A stretch of 64,000 nt of DNA. Source: Earliella scabrosa (lineage: Eukaryota; Basidiomycota; Agaricomycetes; Polyporales; Polyporaceae). The stretch spans positions 201,001 through 265,000 of the forward strand of contig JABYQQ010000032.1 in NCBI GenBank assembly GCA_022605405.1. The letters run 5' to 3'. The notes under the pieces were generated by a model. It made no database searches. It saw only the letters and a program-made list of their open reading frames with translations, and had not been told where the DNA came from. The translations under genes and the position numbers were made by a program. Below are positions 11,105 to 21,791 of this stretch, piece after piece (within the stretch, counting starts at the first letter, position 1; each line of letters opens with the position of its first letter).

Positions 11105-12011
11105 TACCAGCCTTCGTCGGTGATGTCGAGGCTCATGATTGTGTGGTATCTGGACATCATACGCATCTGGATGGTATCAAATTCTCAGGACGGCTCATGT
11201 ATGCGCTATGTAGGTAAAGACTGTAGATGAACTTGTCCTCCGGGCAGATAGACTGCCCACGCCCTTTGCATTTGCTCAGGTGGTGAGACGTCCTGAGTGC
11301 CAAACAATACTTCAACGCTTACCCTTGAGCACGCGTATGTGGCACCTGCTACGGGTTCTCAAGATTCACGAACCAGACCAGGTATCCCGGGCCCGGACAA
11401 CGTCCGATGTTCTGAGGTGACTGGACCCGGATGGGCTGACCGATCCAGTCTATGTCAAATATGTTTCCGCCTTGGAAGTGCCGAGATGGCACAACACTTG
11501 TTTTGGGGCATAGAAGTTGAGCACGGATTGTATCGGGCTTTCGGAAGCTTGCAGCTTGACCACAGGTGGAGAAGACTCGATGGCAGATGTGGGCCCGAGC
11601 TCGCACCGCTTTCTCGGTTCCGCGCTCCCCTTTCGATCGCTACGTACTGTGCGATCGTGCAACCGACAGTGAAAAGCTGTGTTCCTTGAACGCAGCGTAG
11701 ACTAGCGTAGATTGTGTAACAGTAACATGCGCCGCATCTTCGGTATTGGTTGACCATCCTGGGCAAGAGTTGTTTCACAATTCTGAAACCTCTCCGCTCA
11801 TTCTGAAACGCAGCCACACATCCAGAACACAGATCTCAGACCACCAGGTGGTTCAGGCTCACTCGCACAAAGATCCATGACGGCGATTCGAAGTGAGAAG
11901 AAAAAATGATCCTAATTCATGTCAGAGATCCAGCAGCGTGCAACAGTAACTCGACGTCGCCGACGTCGATCTCAGAGCAGGGTATCGGGGTATCCCATCT
12001 CAAGCCAGCGT
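11105..12011. other. intergenic between convergent genes
   Basis: About 0.9 kb between the DUF6534 and lectin-like genes. No gene, repeat or RNA structure was recognised. Confidence 0.5.
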
Positions 12012-14362
12012 TCATGCACCGAACGTGAAGGTCTGTAAGCCACATCCCGTCCATCAGTATCGAACGCCATCCGTGCGAGCACAAAACCGGTGCTCACCTG
12101 GTCAGCAGCGCTCTGGCAATCCGCCGAGTCCAACACGTTTCCACGGACAGCGAAGCACTTGCCCTCTCCGTTCTTCGGTGCAAGCGCCAGAGGGCCCGCG
12201 CCGCCGTTGAAGGTGAACAGCTGGCTGTTCGTCACCTGTCCTCCACCGTCTGCGCGGCCACCGCACGAGAACATGATGACCGTGTTGCCGGCGGCGCGAC
12301 GGGGGTCGAAGTTGAAGCAGGCTTGCGTGAGGGAGCTGACGATCAGCGCGCTGTTGGCCTGGTCGTTGTGCACGCCCTTGGTCTGCGCGTCACGAAAAGC
12401 GTGAGCGTGAGTCTGCTAGTCGGACATGACAGAGTGAGGGAAGAAACGCACGATGACATCAAACTGCTGGCCGAGGCTGCCGTTGCAGTCCGCAACCTCG
12501 ATGGGGTTCAGGTTCTCCCGGAAGTCGCCCGTGCCGCTGGTGACCTGGAGGCAGCGTCCGTCACCAGTCTGTACAAATGAATGATGAGTTTAGCGAGGCA
12601 CATTCATAAAAGAGAGCTCAATAAGTTACTCGCCTTGATCGGAGTGTTGGAGAAAGCACGAGTCGCGGTATTGTCACGCCTCTGGGCCTCAGCCGTTGCC
12701 TCAGGGTTAAGCTTAGTGAGAGGCCGGTCGGACGGAGGGGTCTGAGCAGGGGGCTGCTGTGCGGGAGGCTGCTCAGCAGGAGGCTGTTGAGCAGGGGTTT
12801 GAGGAGCAGAGGTGGCCTGGCCGTCGATGGTGAAGGTCTAATGCCCAATCTCAGTGGAAGTTGACATAGTGCCAGAAACAAAAGGATATACCTGATCAGC
12901 GGCTCCGTTCTGGCAGTTGGCGGAGTCCAAAACGTTGCCACGGACGGCGAAGCACTTGCCCTCTCCGTTCTTGGGAGCGAGCGGCAGAGGGCCCGCGGTG
13001 CCGTCGAAGGTGAACAGCTGGCTGTTCGTCACCTGTCCTCCACCGTCTGCGCGGCCACCGCATGAGAACATGATGACAGTGTTACCCGCGGCGCGACGAG
13101 GGTCGAAGTTGAAGCATGCCTGGGTCAGAGCACTGACAACCAAGGTTGCGCCCGCCTGGTCGTTGTGAACACCCTTCGTCTGTAGGGAGAGACTACGACG
13201 TCAGAAATCTAGATGTATTGGAACAGAGTCTGCACGCACGATGAAGTCGAACTGCTGGCCGAGGCTGCCGTTGCAATCTGCAACCTCGATCGGGTTGAGG
13301 TTCTCTCGGAAGTCACCCGTGCCGCTCGTAACCTGGAGACAACGACCATCGCCAGTCTATGTGAAGACGAGGATTGCGCGCGAACGTCAATGAGGCGTGT
13401 AGGAAAGAGTATGAGCCAAATAGATTACCTTGATCGCGGCGTTCGAGAAAGCGCGAGTAGCGCCGTCGTCACGTCTCTGAGCCTCAGCGGTCGCCGCGGG
13501 GTCGAGCTTGGTGAGAGGACGATCGGAGGGAGGGGCCGGAGCAGGAGGCTGCTGGGCGGGAGGCTGTTGCGCGGGAGGCTCCTGAGCTGGAGGTGCCTGA
13601 GCGGCGCCGTTGATTGTGAAGGTCTAATATAAAATGTCAGCATGTGCGCGCTTCGCATTGTGAATCTCAGTCGTAAGTACCTGATCAGCAGCTCCATTCT
13701 GGCAGTTCGCCGAGTCCAAAACATTGCCACGGACGGCGAAGCACTTGCCCTCGCCGTTCTTGGGAGCAAACGACAAAGGGCCCGCGCTGCCATCGAAGGT
13801 GAACAGCTGGCTGTTAGTCACTTGGCCGCCGCCGTCTGCACGGCCACCACACGAGAACATGATGACTGTGTTGCCGGCGGCGCGACGGGGGTCGAAGTTG
13901 AAGCACGCTTGAGTCAGCGAGCTGACGATCAAGGTCGTGCCGGCCTGGTCGTTGTGGAGACCCTTCGTCTGTACGACAGCGGTGTGAACGAGGGAAATAC
14001 AAGCGTAGTGGATGAGCGAGACGAACAATGAAGTCAAACTGCTGGCCCTTGCTGCCATTGCACTCCGCGACCTCGATGGGGTTGAGGTTCTCCCGGAAAT
14101 CCCCGGACCCACTGGTCACTTGCAGGCAGCGCCCGTCGCCCGTCTATGGAAGACAACGACATGTTAGGCGTCTTAGCCCTGGTTGAAAAATGAACTCGTC
14201 CCGCACCCTAATGGTAGCATCTGAGAATGCCCGAGTAGCTGTGTTGTCGCGCCGTTGAGCCTCGGCGGTCGCCTCTGGGTCAAGACGGGTCTGGCGAGGG
14301 TATAAAGGAGCGGCTGTCGCGGCTGCAGCGATTAGGATCGTAAGGAATGAGGGCGTGAACAT
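12012..14362 (-). CDS. secreted lectin-like protein with three tandem carbohydrate-binding cassettes
   Basis: Ten exons (14362-14207, 14143-14027, 13968-13681, 13623-13429, 13356-13240, 13179-12892, 12837-12634, 12568-12452, 12382-12098, 12032-12012) give 595 aa. Residues 1-18 are a signal peptide followed by a possible processing site (LYPRQ). Three near-identical units follow. Each has GDGRCLQVTSG...NLNPIEV, then QACFNFDPRRAAGN and GGRADGGGQVTNSQLF, then GKCFAVRGNVLDSA, as in ricin-B-type / CBM13-like sugar-binding proteins of basidiomycetes. Units are joined by Pro-Gln linkers (PPAQQPPAQQPP) and a repeated helix-like block with EAQRRD. Each unit is encoded by the same three-exon cassette (117, 288 or 285, and a linker exon of 195 or 204 nt), which shows duplication of whole exon sets. 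The last unit ends with a 21-nt exon (TFTFGA, stop). Intron 12633-12569 begins with GC. Binding specificity is unknown. Confidence 0.85.
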
Positions 14363-15119
14363 GGTGAGAAACTAAAGGGAGTGGGGAGAAAGCCTCTTCA
14401 AGAGGTAAAGGGGCGCAAGGCAGCGAGAAAGAGAACAAGAGAGAGGAGGGAGAACAGGAATGGAGGATGGACGCTGGTCACCGCACCTTTTTGTACTTGC
14501 CCGCAACTTTCCCGCCCAGTTCCCGCCGGTCCCGTACGGACGCGTTATCAGCGCGCAGTAAAGTAGAGTAAGTAAACTTAGTATAGTTATGAAGTGATGG
14601 TAGCCCTTGATGCCATCTGCCATTTCGGTATCAGCGCTAGCACGGTGCCTTGTGGTTCACGTTCCCAGCCACCAAGTTCACCGAGAGCGGTGCTGCAGGG
14701 TGCTGCGTCAACCCCCGCACCGTGTGCCCGACATGATCTGCCACGACGCCGCCACGATAGGCTGGCGCATCATAACTTGGCTGTATCGACGCACATGATA
14801 AGTTAGCTATGATCTACATGAGGAACAGCCTGGAACACCGAGTCCTGACGCTGAATGCTTTGTTTCGTGCGTTTCGTATGGTTCGTGATCTCTATCTGCA
14901 CAGACGCGACACCTTCTAGGCGAAGGGACTAGGCGACCTTGTGCAGTTGAGTACGGCGGAATGCTTCCTGGGCCTGCACGGCATGCCGTCCATCTCCGGA
15001 GGGATCTTGATAATTGAACTCCCGACGAGACGATCATCGCCGAGGCCCGAAGGCCATGAGCAGTTGATATCCCGGATAGGCGGCGGATGAGAGAAGAGGA
15101 GAGAAGGAGTATCATGATA
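14363..15119. other. intergenic, lectin-like gene to LysM gene
   Basis: Holds the lectin-like gene promoter and the 3' flank of the LysM gene. An A/G-rich stretch lies at about 14380-14470. No gene is seen. Confidence 0.5.
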
Positions 15120-17023
15120 TCACGTTCCTCGTGGCTTCGCCACCGCCTTTGGCTTCAGCGGCAACTGCATCCCAGGCGACGGCTCCAACTGAGCTGTCCT
15201 GACCGCGCTCTTCCCTCTCGGCGAACCCCACTCTGGAGGGGGCTCCGCGTCCGTATACGGCACCACGCCACGGCCGCGTCCGCGCGACGACGACGGAGGG
15301 GTGACAGGCTGCTGGGAGTGGGATCGCGATCGCGAGGCGCCGTTCCTACTGTGCGTGGGCGTATGAGGCGACTGGGATCGCGTCGCGTTCTGGAATGGCC
15401 CCGCATCAAGCTCGACGCTATCCCGTTCTTCTCGGATGGAGGAAGGAGACGAATGAAGATCGTTGAGGGACGCAGACGCCTCGCGCGCGTGGGTGCGTTT
15501 GCTCGAACGGGCGTCGGCAGCACCCCTGCTACTGGCGGATTTCGATGAGCTGACAATGTCCAACTCGTGTTCCCAGTCGATATCATCGCTCGTAGTGGAC
15601 GGTGTGCCGCTATTGGATTCCAATGACAAACGGGATGCCAATGTCGCAGGCGCCCGCACTGCAGATGCGTTCCCGAAGAGCGTGCCAGAGGTCTGTCGCA
15701 ATTGGTTGGCGGTCGATTGAAGAGATGAAGAGAAAACGTCGAGGACGCCCTGAAGTGGGGACTCCTTGGAGCGTGTGAAGGATACGGGTAAAGCAGGACG
15801 GCCTCGGGAACTCCTGCCGTTCGGGAGTGTTGCAGCCGCCTGAAACGCTGGAGTAAGACCATCATCCGTATTAGGAGGATGGTTCGATGGCGGGAAGTAT
15901 GATAGTTGGGACGCAGGTACTCGGCGGAGTGTGAGCTTCCCAATGTCAGGAAGGTCAGAATGCGTGGTGGATGCCGTCCCGTTCGGCTGCGGGGAAGATG
16001 GGTCGGTGTTGGTGGAGTGGCTGGTAGAAGTTGGATGTAATGTGAGGTCTATGATGGCAGCTCTAAGGTTGGTTGCTTGACGCGTCTTGTCCACAGGGAT
16101 GTACAGGACCTTCCGAAGATGGATGGTATCCGACGTCCAGAGTTGGTTGGCTCTACGAAGGTCTGCCAGGTTGATGCCGTACTTCAGGGCGACTCCGGCC
16201 AGTGAATCTTTCGGCTGAACCTGTGTAGGAGAGTTGAGTAGGTTGACATATAGACTTCGGGTTTCACGAGAATATAGCAAAGTGCATCCGAAGTGTCCGG
16301 TGATACTTGAGTGACGTGGACCTGACCCATACTACGTGTCCTTCATGTGCCTGCTCACGCACGTATACACGCAGCTCAGCAGCTCAGATCACTTTTCTCT
16401 CATGTCAACGAGAACCTCGTCTTGAGAGATGAAGTGGACAATAGGACAGGGCACAAGTCCACTTCGGGACAGTATATTCGGGAGGTATCTCTACCGAGAG
16501 CATGGATGCCTGCACAATAGCAGTGTCCAGTACTCACCTCATGAACAATGACCAGCATCTCGTGATCCCGACCCAACGACTCGTCTCTCCGCCCATTCCG
16601 CTCCTCCGTCTCATCCTCCCGGTGGACGCTCGAGTCGCTCATCATCCTCCGCATGGTAGGACGCGTGTCATGATCTAGCGTCCACGAACTGGACGATGCA
16701 AGGCTTGCCGAGGATCGTAAGGGGTGTTGGCTGGCACTGCGCTTGGAAAGCCAGTGGCCTCCGGCGCCGACTTCATCGTCCACCGTCCGTGAACGGCTGT
16801 GTGAGCCTGAACCGTCTCCGCGTGATGGGTCATGGTCGTTCCTCTCCCTCCTTGCTACGGCGTCCGAGCCGCGCCGCCTCTTCGAAGGTGTCGTGTCGTT
16901 ACGGCGGACTGCTGAAGAGAATGATGTCTCGGATTGTTCTGCTTGAGAGTTGCCCCAGATTGAGGACAGGCCACCACCGTCTTCATAGGCGTCGGTGTCT
17001 AGCTCTCCTCCTCGACGCCGCAT
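15120..17023 (-). CDS. LysM-domain protein without signal peptide
   Basis: Two exons (17023-16538 and 16220-15120) separated by a 317-nt intron give 528 aa. The domain starts at about residue 156 (LVIVHEV, spanning the splice) and runs through DSLAGVALKYGINLADLRRA and LRKVLYIP to about 207, a typical single LysM fold. The rest is disordered: an N-terminal Arg/Ser/Asp-rich region and a long Ser/Pro-rich tail. There is no signal peptide, so this is not a secreted chitin-binding effector. It resembles the intracellular LysM proteins conserved in fungi and animals whose role is unclear. The start at 17023 (MRRRGG) is the nearest ATG before well-behaved coding sequence. An upstream in-frame ATG at 17176 is possible. 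Long introns are rare in this window, but the motif reads continuously across the splice. Confidence 0.8.
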
Positions 17024-17355
17024 ATCATTCCAGAGCAGATCAATGCAATGAGCTAGCCAGGGCGAGGGATAATGGGGGAGGTAGGGGGAAGGATGTCTGA
17101 GGCGGTGGTGGTGAACAGATGGACCAAACCAAATAGGCCTCTGTTGTCGGTCCGCTGCCCCCTCTAGCGCCCACACTCAAGTCACCAGTTCGAATACGAG
17201 CGGGCGAGGTTTCTGCGACATTCCGAGGTTGCGCTCTTTCTACTAGTGGCCAGGTACGGATTGAAAGAGAATCATCCAAGGAGTATGGTACGTTTACCGT
17301 ACATTGAAGCTGGGTTGTATTTACATCGCAAGTACGGTCCCGCTAGTAACTGTTA
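17024..17355. other. intergenic, LysM gene to Thr-rich gene
   Basis: About 330 bp between the LysM start and the stop of the minus-strand Thr-rich gene. A TTCGAA stretch near 17190 resembles a tRNA B box, but the flanking bases cannot form a T stem. Nothing else is seen. Confidence 0.5.
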
Positions 17356-17957
17356 CTAGTACGCCAGAGCAGTACGTGCGGCCCTGTTATTCAGCGTGAC
17401 TGTAGTTTCTCCGACGGTGGTGAAAACCGTACGAGTGCGCGTCGTGGTTAGCGTCGTGGTAGAGGTGATGGTGCGCGTGCGAGGGGTGGTGATGGCGGTG
17501 GTGACCCGGCTGGTCGATGTAGGGCGAGTAACCGTGCTGGTGGTGGTAGTAATGACCAGGGGTCCTCCAACGGTCTCTGTTACTGTGACCACACCCCCTG
17601 CATCGGTAGACGTCTCGCCGTCGGTCGACGTATCGGAGTCGGTCGATGTGTCGTCACCGTCGGTTGTAGTGTCAGTGTCAGTATCGGTCTCCTCCTGGCG
17701 TTTCAAGTTGAAAGGCGTGACTGAAGGAGCTTGAGTGACCGTGGTGAAGTTGGTGACAATTTCGGTGACGGTGGGTGTGAAGGTTCGAACCACCGTCTCA
17801 AGCGACGAACACGGTGATACAGGTCGCAAGCCGGAAAATTCTGCTAAGAGGGTGAGAAACCGATGGTACGATATCGACAGGAATGCGTACCGCGTGCTTG
17901 AACCCCGACAGCCAAAGCGCAAAGACTTGCCGCGGCAAGGAATTTGGTAGAAATCAT
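17356..17957 (-). CDS. secreted Thr/Ser-rich protein with Kex2 site (paralogue A)
   Basis: Two exons (17957-17891, 17843-17356) give 184 aa. Residues 1-21 form a signal peptide (MISTKFLAAASLCALAVGVQA). A KR dibasic site in FNLKRQEETD is a likely Kex2 cleavage point. It is followed by an acidic Thr/Ser/Asp repeat tract (TDTDT, STDSDTSTDGETSTD) and a long TVT-rich tail (TTTTSTVTRPTSTSR), which should be heavily O-glycosylated. No enzyme domain is visible and there is no C-terminal GPI signal. The gene is a clear paralogue of the plus-strand gene at 18878-19498. Both have one phase-1 intron at the end of the signal peptide, a KRQ site, then the same sequence style. The two are transcribed away from each other. 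A TATA box lies upstream at 18034-18043. Function is unknown; it may be a cell-wall or matrix protein. Confidence 0.8.
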
Positions 17958-18033
17958 GGTGGTTGCAGCGGGGATGACAATGTTGGGGTGATATCGAGAC
18001 CGGATGGCTGGAGAACATCGTGCACCATTCCCA

Positions 18034-18043
18034 ACTTATATAT
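18034..18043 (-). promoter_or_regulatory. TATA box of Thr-rich gene A
   Basis: On the minus strand ATATATAAGT, 77-86 bp upstream of the ATG at 17957. Confidence 0.55.
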
Positions 18044-18782
18044 GCCGTCACAGCACGAGGAGCCATGCAGCAAGAATGGTGACTTAGCAAGATTTGGAGA
18101 ATCAACGGGGCAGGCGGCACAATCGGAGGCTATCGCGTAACAATCAGCCTCAAGAACAGCCGAGGGTGGTTCGTCCGCCAGGTCCACATGGTGTTGCGTC
18201 ACCAATCGTGCACCGCAGATGCAAAACGGCGCGGAGGCAAATGGAGGTCACTGATCGAGAGGTGTGTGGCTAGCACCCAGATGCGCTGTCGAAGAAATAG
18301 TTGAGGTGTAGCACGCAGTGTGGCGTGCAGAATAAAGGGTTATGTAACCTAAGCACGCTTCCGCATAAGCGATTCTAAAACATTCAAGCTGAGCAGTGTC
18401 TGCAGGAGCGCTCTGAGCGGCCGTGTTCAAGAGGACGCGCTGATCGAATTGAGAACTTACTGGGGGGGCCGGCGCGAACTAACAGCCGTAGTAGATCACA
18501 ATACGTGCCCGCGGATTCCATGGCGTTGACCCTCGTGCTCCTGTGTGATCCAGGGAGTCGCAGTCGCGCGATGGATGAGAGACGGAGGCAAAACATGGGG
18601 TGGCGCCGGTAGTCCAAAAATGGAAGCGGCACCTACGCAACACTTCGCCAAATTGAAACACAGCTTTCCAGCTCCCACTACTCCGTGATTCTTTTCCTCC
18701 GCGTTCCTCCCCGGCGGGCTCGCTGCGCCATGGCGGACTTCAAGCGTGAATTTTACGAAAGCGGACTCCGTAACTTACCGCC

Positions 18783-18790
18783 TATATAAA
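18783..18790 (+). promoter_or_regulatory. TATA box of Thr-rich gene B
   Basis: TATATAAA lies about 90 bp upstream of the ATG at 18878, mirroring the arrangement of the divergent paralogue. Confidence 0.6.
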
Positions 18791-18877
18791 GGTTGCGAGT
18801 ACTCATCAGCGTATCGATTACTATCGCCCCGAAGTCTCATCGTCAAAATTCGTCTCCTCTTGTACGCGCCACACAAC

Positions 18878-19498
18878 ATGTTCGCATCGAAGATATCCAA
18901 CCTCGCAGCACTCACATTGGTTGCTTGCGCGAGCGTGGGTGCTAAAGGTCAGATTCGCCCTTTAATTCCAAAGTCCTCCAACGAATAAGCTGACACCCCG
19001 CCAGCAGTGATCCCACAAGCTCGTGACGGCTACTATGCTTGTCCTGCTTTTGGCACTGTGACACTGAGCAGTTACGCGCCGACGACAACCACCCTCACCT
19101 CCACCTCCACCGTATTCGTTACCGACCAGCCCCAGCTGACCCCCATAGTGGGCAAGCGTCAGGATGACGGGGACGGAGAGACGTCGACGGACTCGGACTC
19201 GTCTACCTCGACAGACTCCGATACGTCAACGGACTCCTCTTCGGCTACGGAATCGACGACCACTGTCACCGAGACGGGCGACCCCACCACTGTTGTGGTT
19301 ACGGATCGGACCACCACGACTCCTGTGACGACTAGCACGCGCGTGTCGTTCACATTCTCGTACGAGACGACGACGGTTACCCGCACACGTGGCGCCTTCA
19401 CGACCATTACAGAGACGGACACGATTACCGTCCCGACAGTCACCCAGACTCCTGGCGCAACTAGGGGCGAGCGCACTGCTACTCGCTCTCGCGCTTGA
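18878..19498 (+). CDS. secreted Thr/Ser-rich protein with Kex2 site (paralogue B)
   Basis: Two exons (18878-18947, 19005-19498) give 187 aa. A signal peptide covers about residues 1-22 (MFASKISNLAALTLVACASVG). Mature sequence begins near VIPQARDGYYACPAFGTVT. A dibasic site (IVGKRQDDGD) is followed by an acidic Ser/Thr/Asp tract (STDSDSSTSTDSDTSTDSSS) and a TVT-rich tail that ends in Arg and Ser. The intron is in the same place and phase as in the divergent paralogue at 17356-17957, so the two arose by inverted duplication. The N-terminal Cys-containing segment before the KR site is kept in both copies, although its sequence has diverged. No catalytic motif is visible. Function is unknown; a glycosylated surface or secreted protein is most likely. 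Confidence 0.82.
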
Positions 19499-19742
19499 GT
19501 AGGGACTCTCTGGGTGGATAGGCTTGAGTTCTCGCCTTCATCGTCCACGACATGTATCGGTAGTCCTAAATATCGCATTCGAGATCATGAAACCACGTTT
19601 GAACCATTTATTCTACACTGTCATGAGAAAAGGGATGTACGCCAGCATTGATTGAAGTGTAACTGTACCCGAAACGATGGTGCTCAATACGCCTGGATGC
19701 TGGTGTTCATCGATGTAGAAGACCCTGTCGCAATCGCCCATT

Positions 19743-21036
19743 TTATCCCCAAATCCTGCTTCCGCTGTTGATGTTCTCGTATTCGAGGGATGCGAGAACG
19801 AAGGCGGCGGAGCCCAACGGGCTGTTATAGAGAATGGGCTGGTTGACATAATACTGTCACGATTTTTCAGCAAGTCAAGCAGTGGTTGAGATGAGGCTGT
19901 TAACCACACACCTCATACGAAGCGGTAGAGTTCAGGCTACAAACACTGACGGTCCCATTGTACCCGATGGTACCGTCTCCAACGACATCCACGAAATGGT
20001 CCACCATATACTCGTACGCCCGGCTTGCCAGCCCCTTGACACGTCTGGTGTGGAAGCGGTCTCCGACTCCTTCCGATAGATAGCCCTTCCTCGCGCCCTT
20101 GAGCAACGAGTACACGAACATCGCGCTCCCGCTGCTCTCGATATAGTTGCCCTCTCTTCCCGGTTGGTCTAAAATTTGCCACCACGCGCCCGAAGCAGGG
20201 TCCACGGAGCTCACAATCGCCGCCGCCAACTCCGAAAACCGCTGCCGTAGGTGCCGCCACGGTGCGCTCTTCGGACCGCCCGGCAGCACCTCGAGGGTCT
20301 CGACGAGGGCCATAGCATACCATCCCAGACTCCTGCCCCACACGTGCGGACTCGCGCCCGTCACGGGGTCCGCCCACACTGCCGTGCGCGACTCGTCGTA
20401 TCCGTGGACGAGCAGGCCCGTGGTGTCGTTGCGGCAGTGTGCCCAGAGCAGGTCGAGCTGCTCGACGATGGCCGCAGCGGCCGTGCTCGTGTGATTGGCA
20501 TCGTAGAGGGACGTGTAGCGGGCGTAGAATGGGGCGAAGGAGAACATGCCGTCGAGGTACGACCATTCCGGATAGACGTAGTACCAGAGCCCGCCCTCCG
20601 CGTTGCGCGGTTGCAGGTTGATGGACTGGCGCAGCGCCTCGAACGCGTCCCGATAAGTCTCGTTCCCGCTCGCCTTGTACAGCGCCATTAGCGCCTCTCC
20701 GTTAGCGAGACGGTCGAGTGGATAGGAGGTGTCTTGCATAGCGTTGGACAGGGTGGTGAGTGCCGAGTCGGCACTTTTGGCAATGTACGCCTCGAAGAGC
20801 TTCGTGGACGGGCCATGCGGGTACTGTGTGACTAGGCGGCGGAAAGCCTGCTGCACGAAGCCGGCTTGGAGGAGCGCGGAGCGATCTCCCGGGCCGTTGA
20901 GGAGTCCTTCACCACGGGAGATGATGCTGGATGCCATCCATGTCGAGTAGTTCGTCGCATGCCTATTGGGCAGTGCTGTCGTCTGTGCGGGGACTAGGAG
21001 CAATGTGAGGAACAGGGAACCCTTGAGCAGCAACAT
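19743..21036 (-). CDS. GH105 unsaturated rhamnogalacturonyl hydrolase, secreted
   Basis: Two exons (21036-19912, 19853-19743) give 411 aa. A signal peptide is evident (MLLLKGSLFLTLLLVPAQTTA). The GH105 fold is recognised by YPEWSYLDGMFSFAPFYARY, with the probable catalytic Asp162 in LDGM. Further marks are GYDESRTAVWADPVTG, the block HVWGRSLGWYAMALVETL, and SGSAMFVYSLLKG. The last exon, from the motif YYVNQPILYNSPLGSAAFV, supplies the family's usual C-terminal end. The enzymes remove the unsaturated sugar left at the end of rhamnogalacturonan or related fragments after lyase cleavage. Secretion fits a role in pectin breakdown outside the cell. Several N-x-S/T sites are present. The next genes are other secreted proteins, but no pectin lyase is visible in this window. 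Confidence 0.92.
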
Positions 21037-21791
21037 CGCGAGGAGTTGGCTCTTGTCGCGAAACAGACTTAGACCGCCTCGCCTTTTGTACTTCCTGAAG
21101 CGTTAAACTTTGTCTGTGCGCTTCCTAACCTTACGTCTCCGCATCATGTTTCACTTCTGCGAGGATGAAACGGATCGGCCGCACCAATGGGCGCGAGTTG
21201 AATTTTTGAATGTCGACTGACATGTCGTGACCTATGCCAACACATACTTACACTTACAGTGAGTTGGTCATTGCTGAATTGGTTGCCGATCTGCCGGAAG
21301 ATTCGCTGCTAAAGGCTCTGGAAATACCGTCAAATGACGAGACGCTGTCCTCGTGCGAGTACCTTCTCACCATGTGCATACCGTTATTGCCTTGCCCCCG
21401 AATAGTTCTTCCTCATTACTTCCAGGCCCTAAGGCACTGTACGTACGCTAGCCGACGAGTGGCCGTGGTCTGTTGAGTACGGTGATACCCTCAGGGCAGT
21501 CTTGATCTGAACCAACACAATCTGCAGACCTGACAAGTACCTGCGCAATCCGGGGAATGATTATGACGCATGACAATTAGGGGTGTACCAACATGTCGCG
21601 TCCGCCAAGTCCGTCGTGGAACGAAAGATGCGATACTAGGTATTCTCGTTGGTAGGGTACAACGTCCGTAATGCCGGAGGGCTTGTGGGGGGTAGTAACG
21701 TGATGATCGTCCATGTCCGATGAAGGGAAGAAAGGATTCGCGTCTCAAGCTTGAAAGCTCGGCTCTTGCGATGGGGAAAGTGTCATGCCGC
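21037..21791. other. intergenic, GH105 gene to GPI-protein gene
   Basis: About 0.75 kb holding the GH105 promoter and the 3' flank of the GPI-protein gene. No gene or repeat was recognised. Confidence 0.5.

Larger units (their letters stand above)
17958..18877. other. divergent promoter region of the Thr-rich paralogue pair
   Basis: 920 bp between two start codons facing away from each other, with one TATA box near each end (18034-18043 and 18783-18790). No gene is supported in the middle. Shared regulatory elements of the pair would lie here. Confidence 0.5.

Noticed and set aside
17181..17260. Possible tRNA, suggested by TTCGAA
   Set aside because: Bases next to the loop do not pair into a T stem on either strand.
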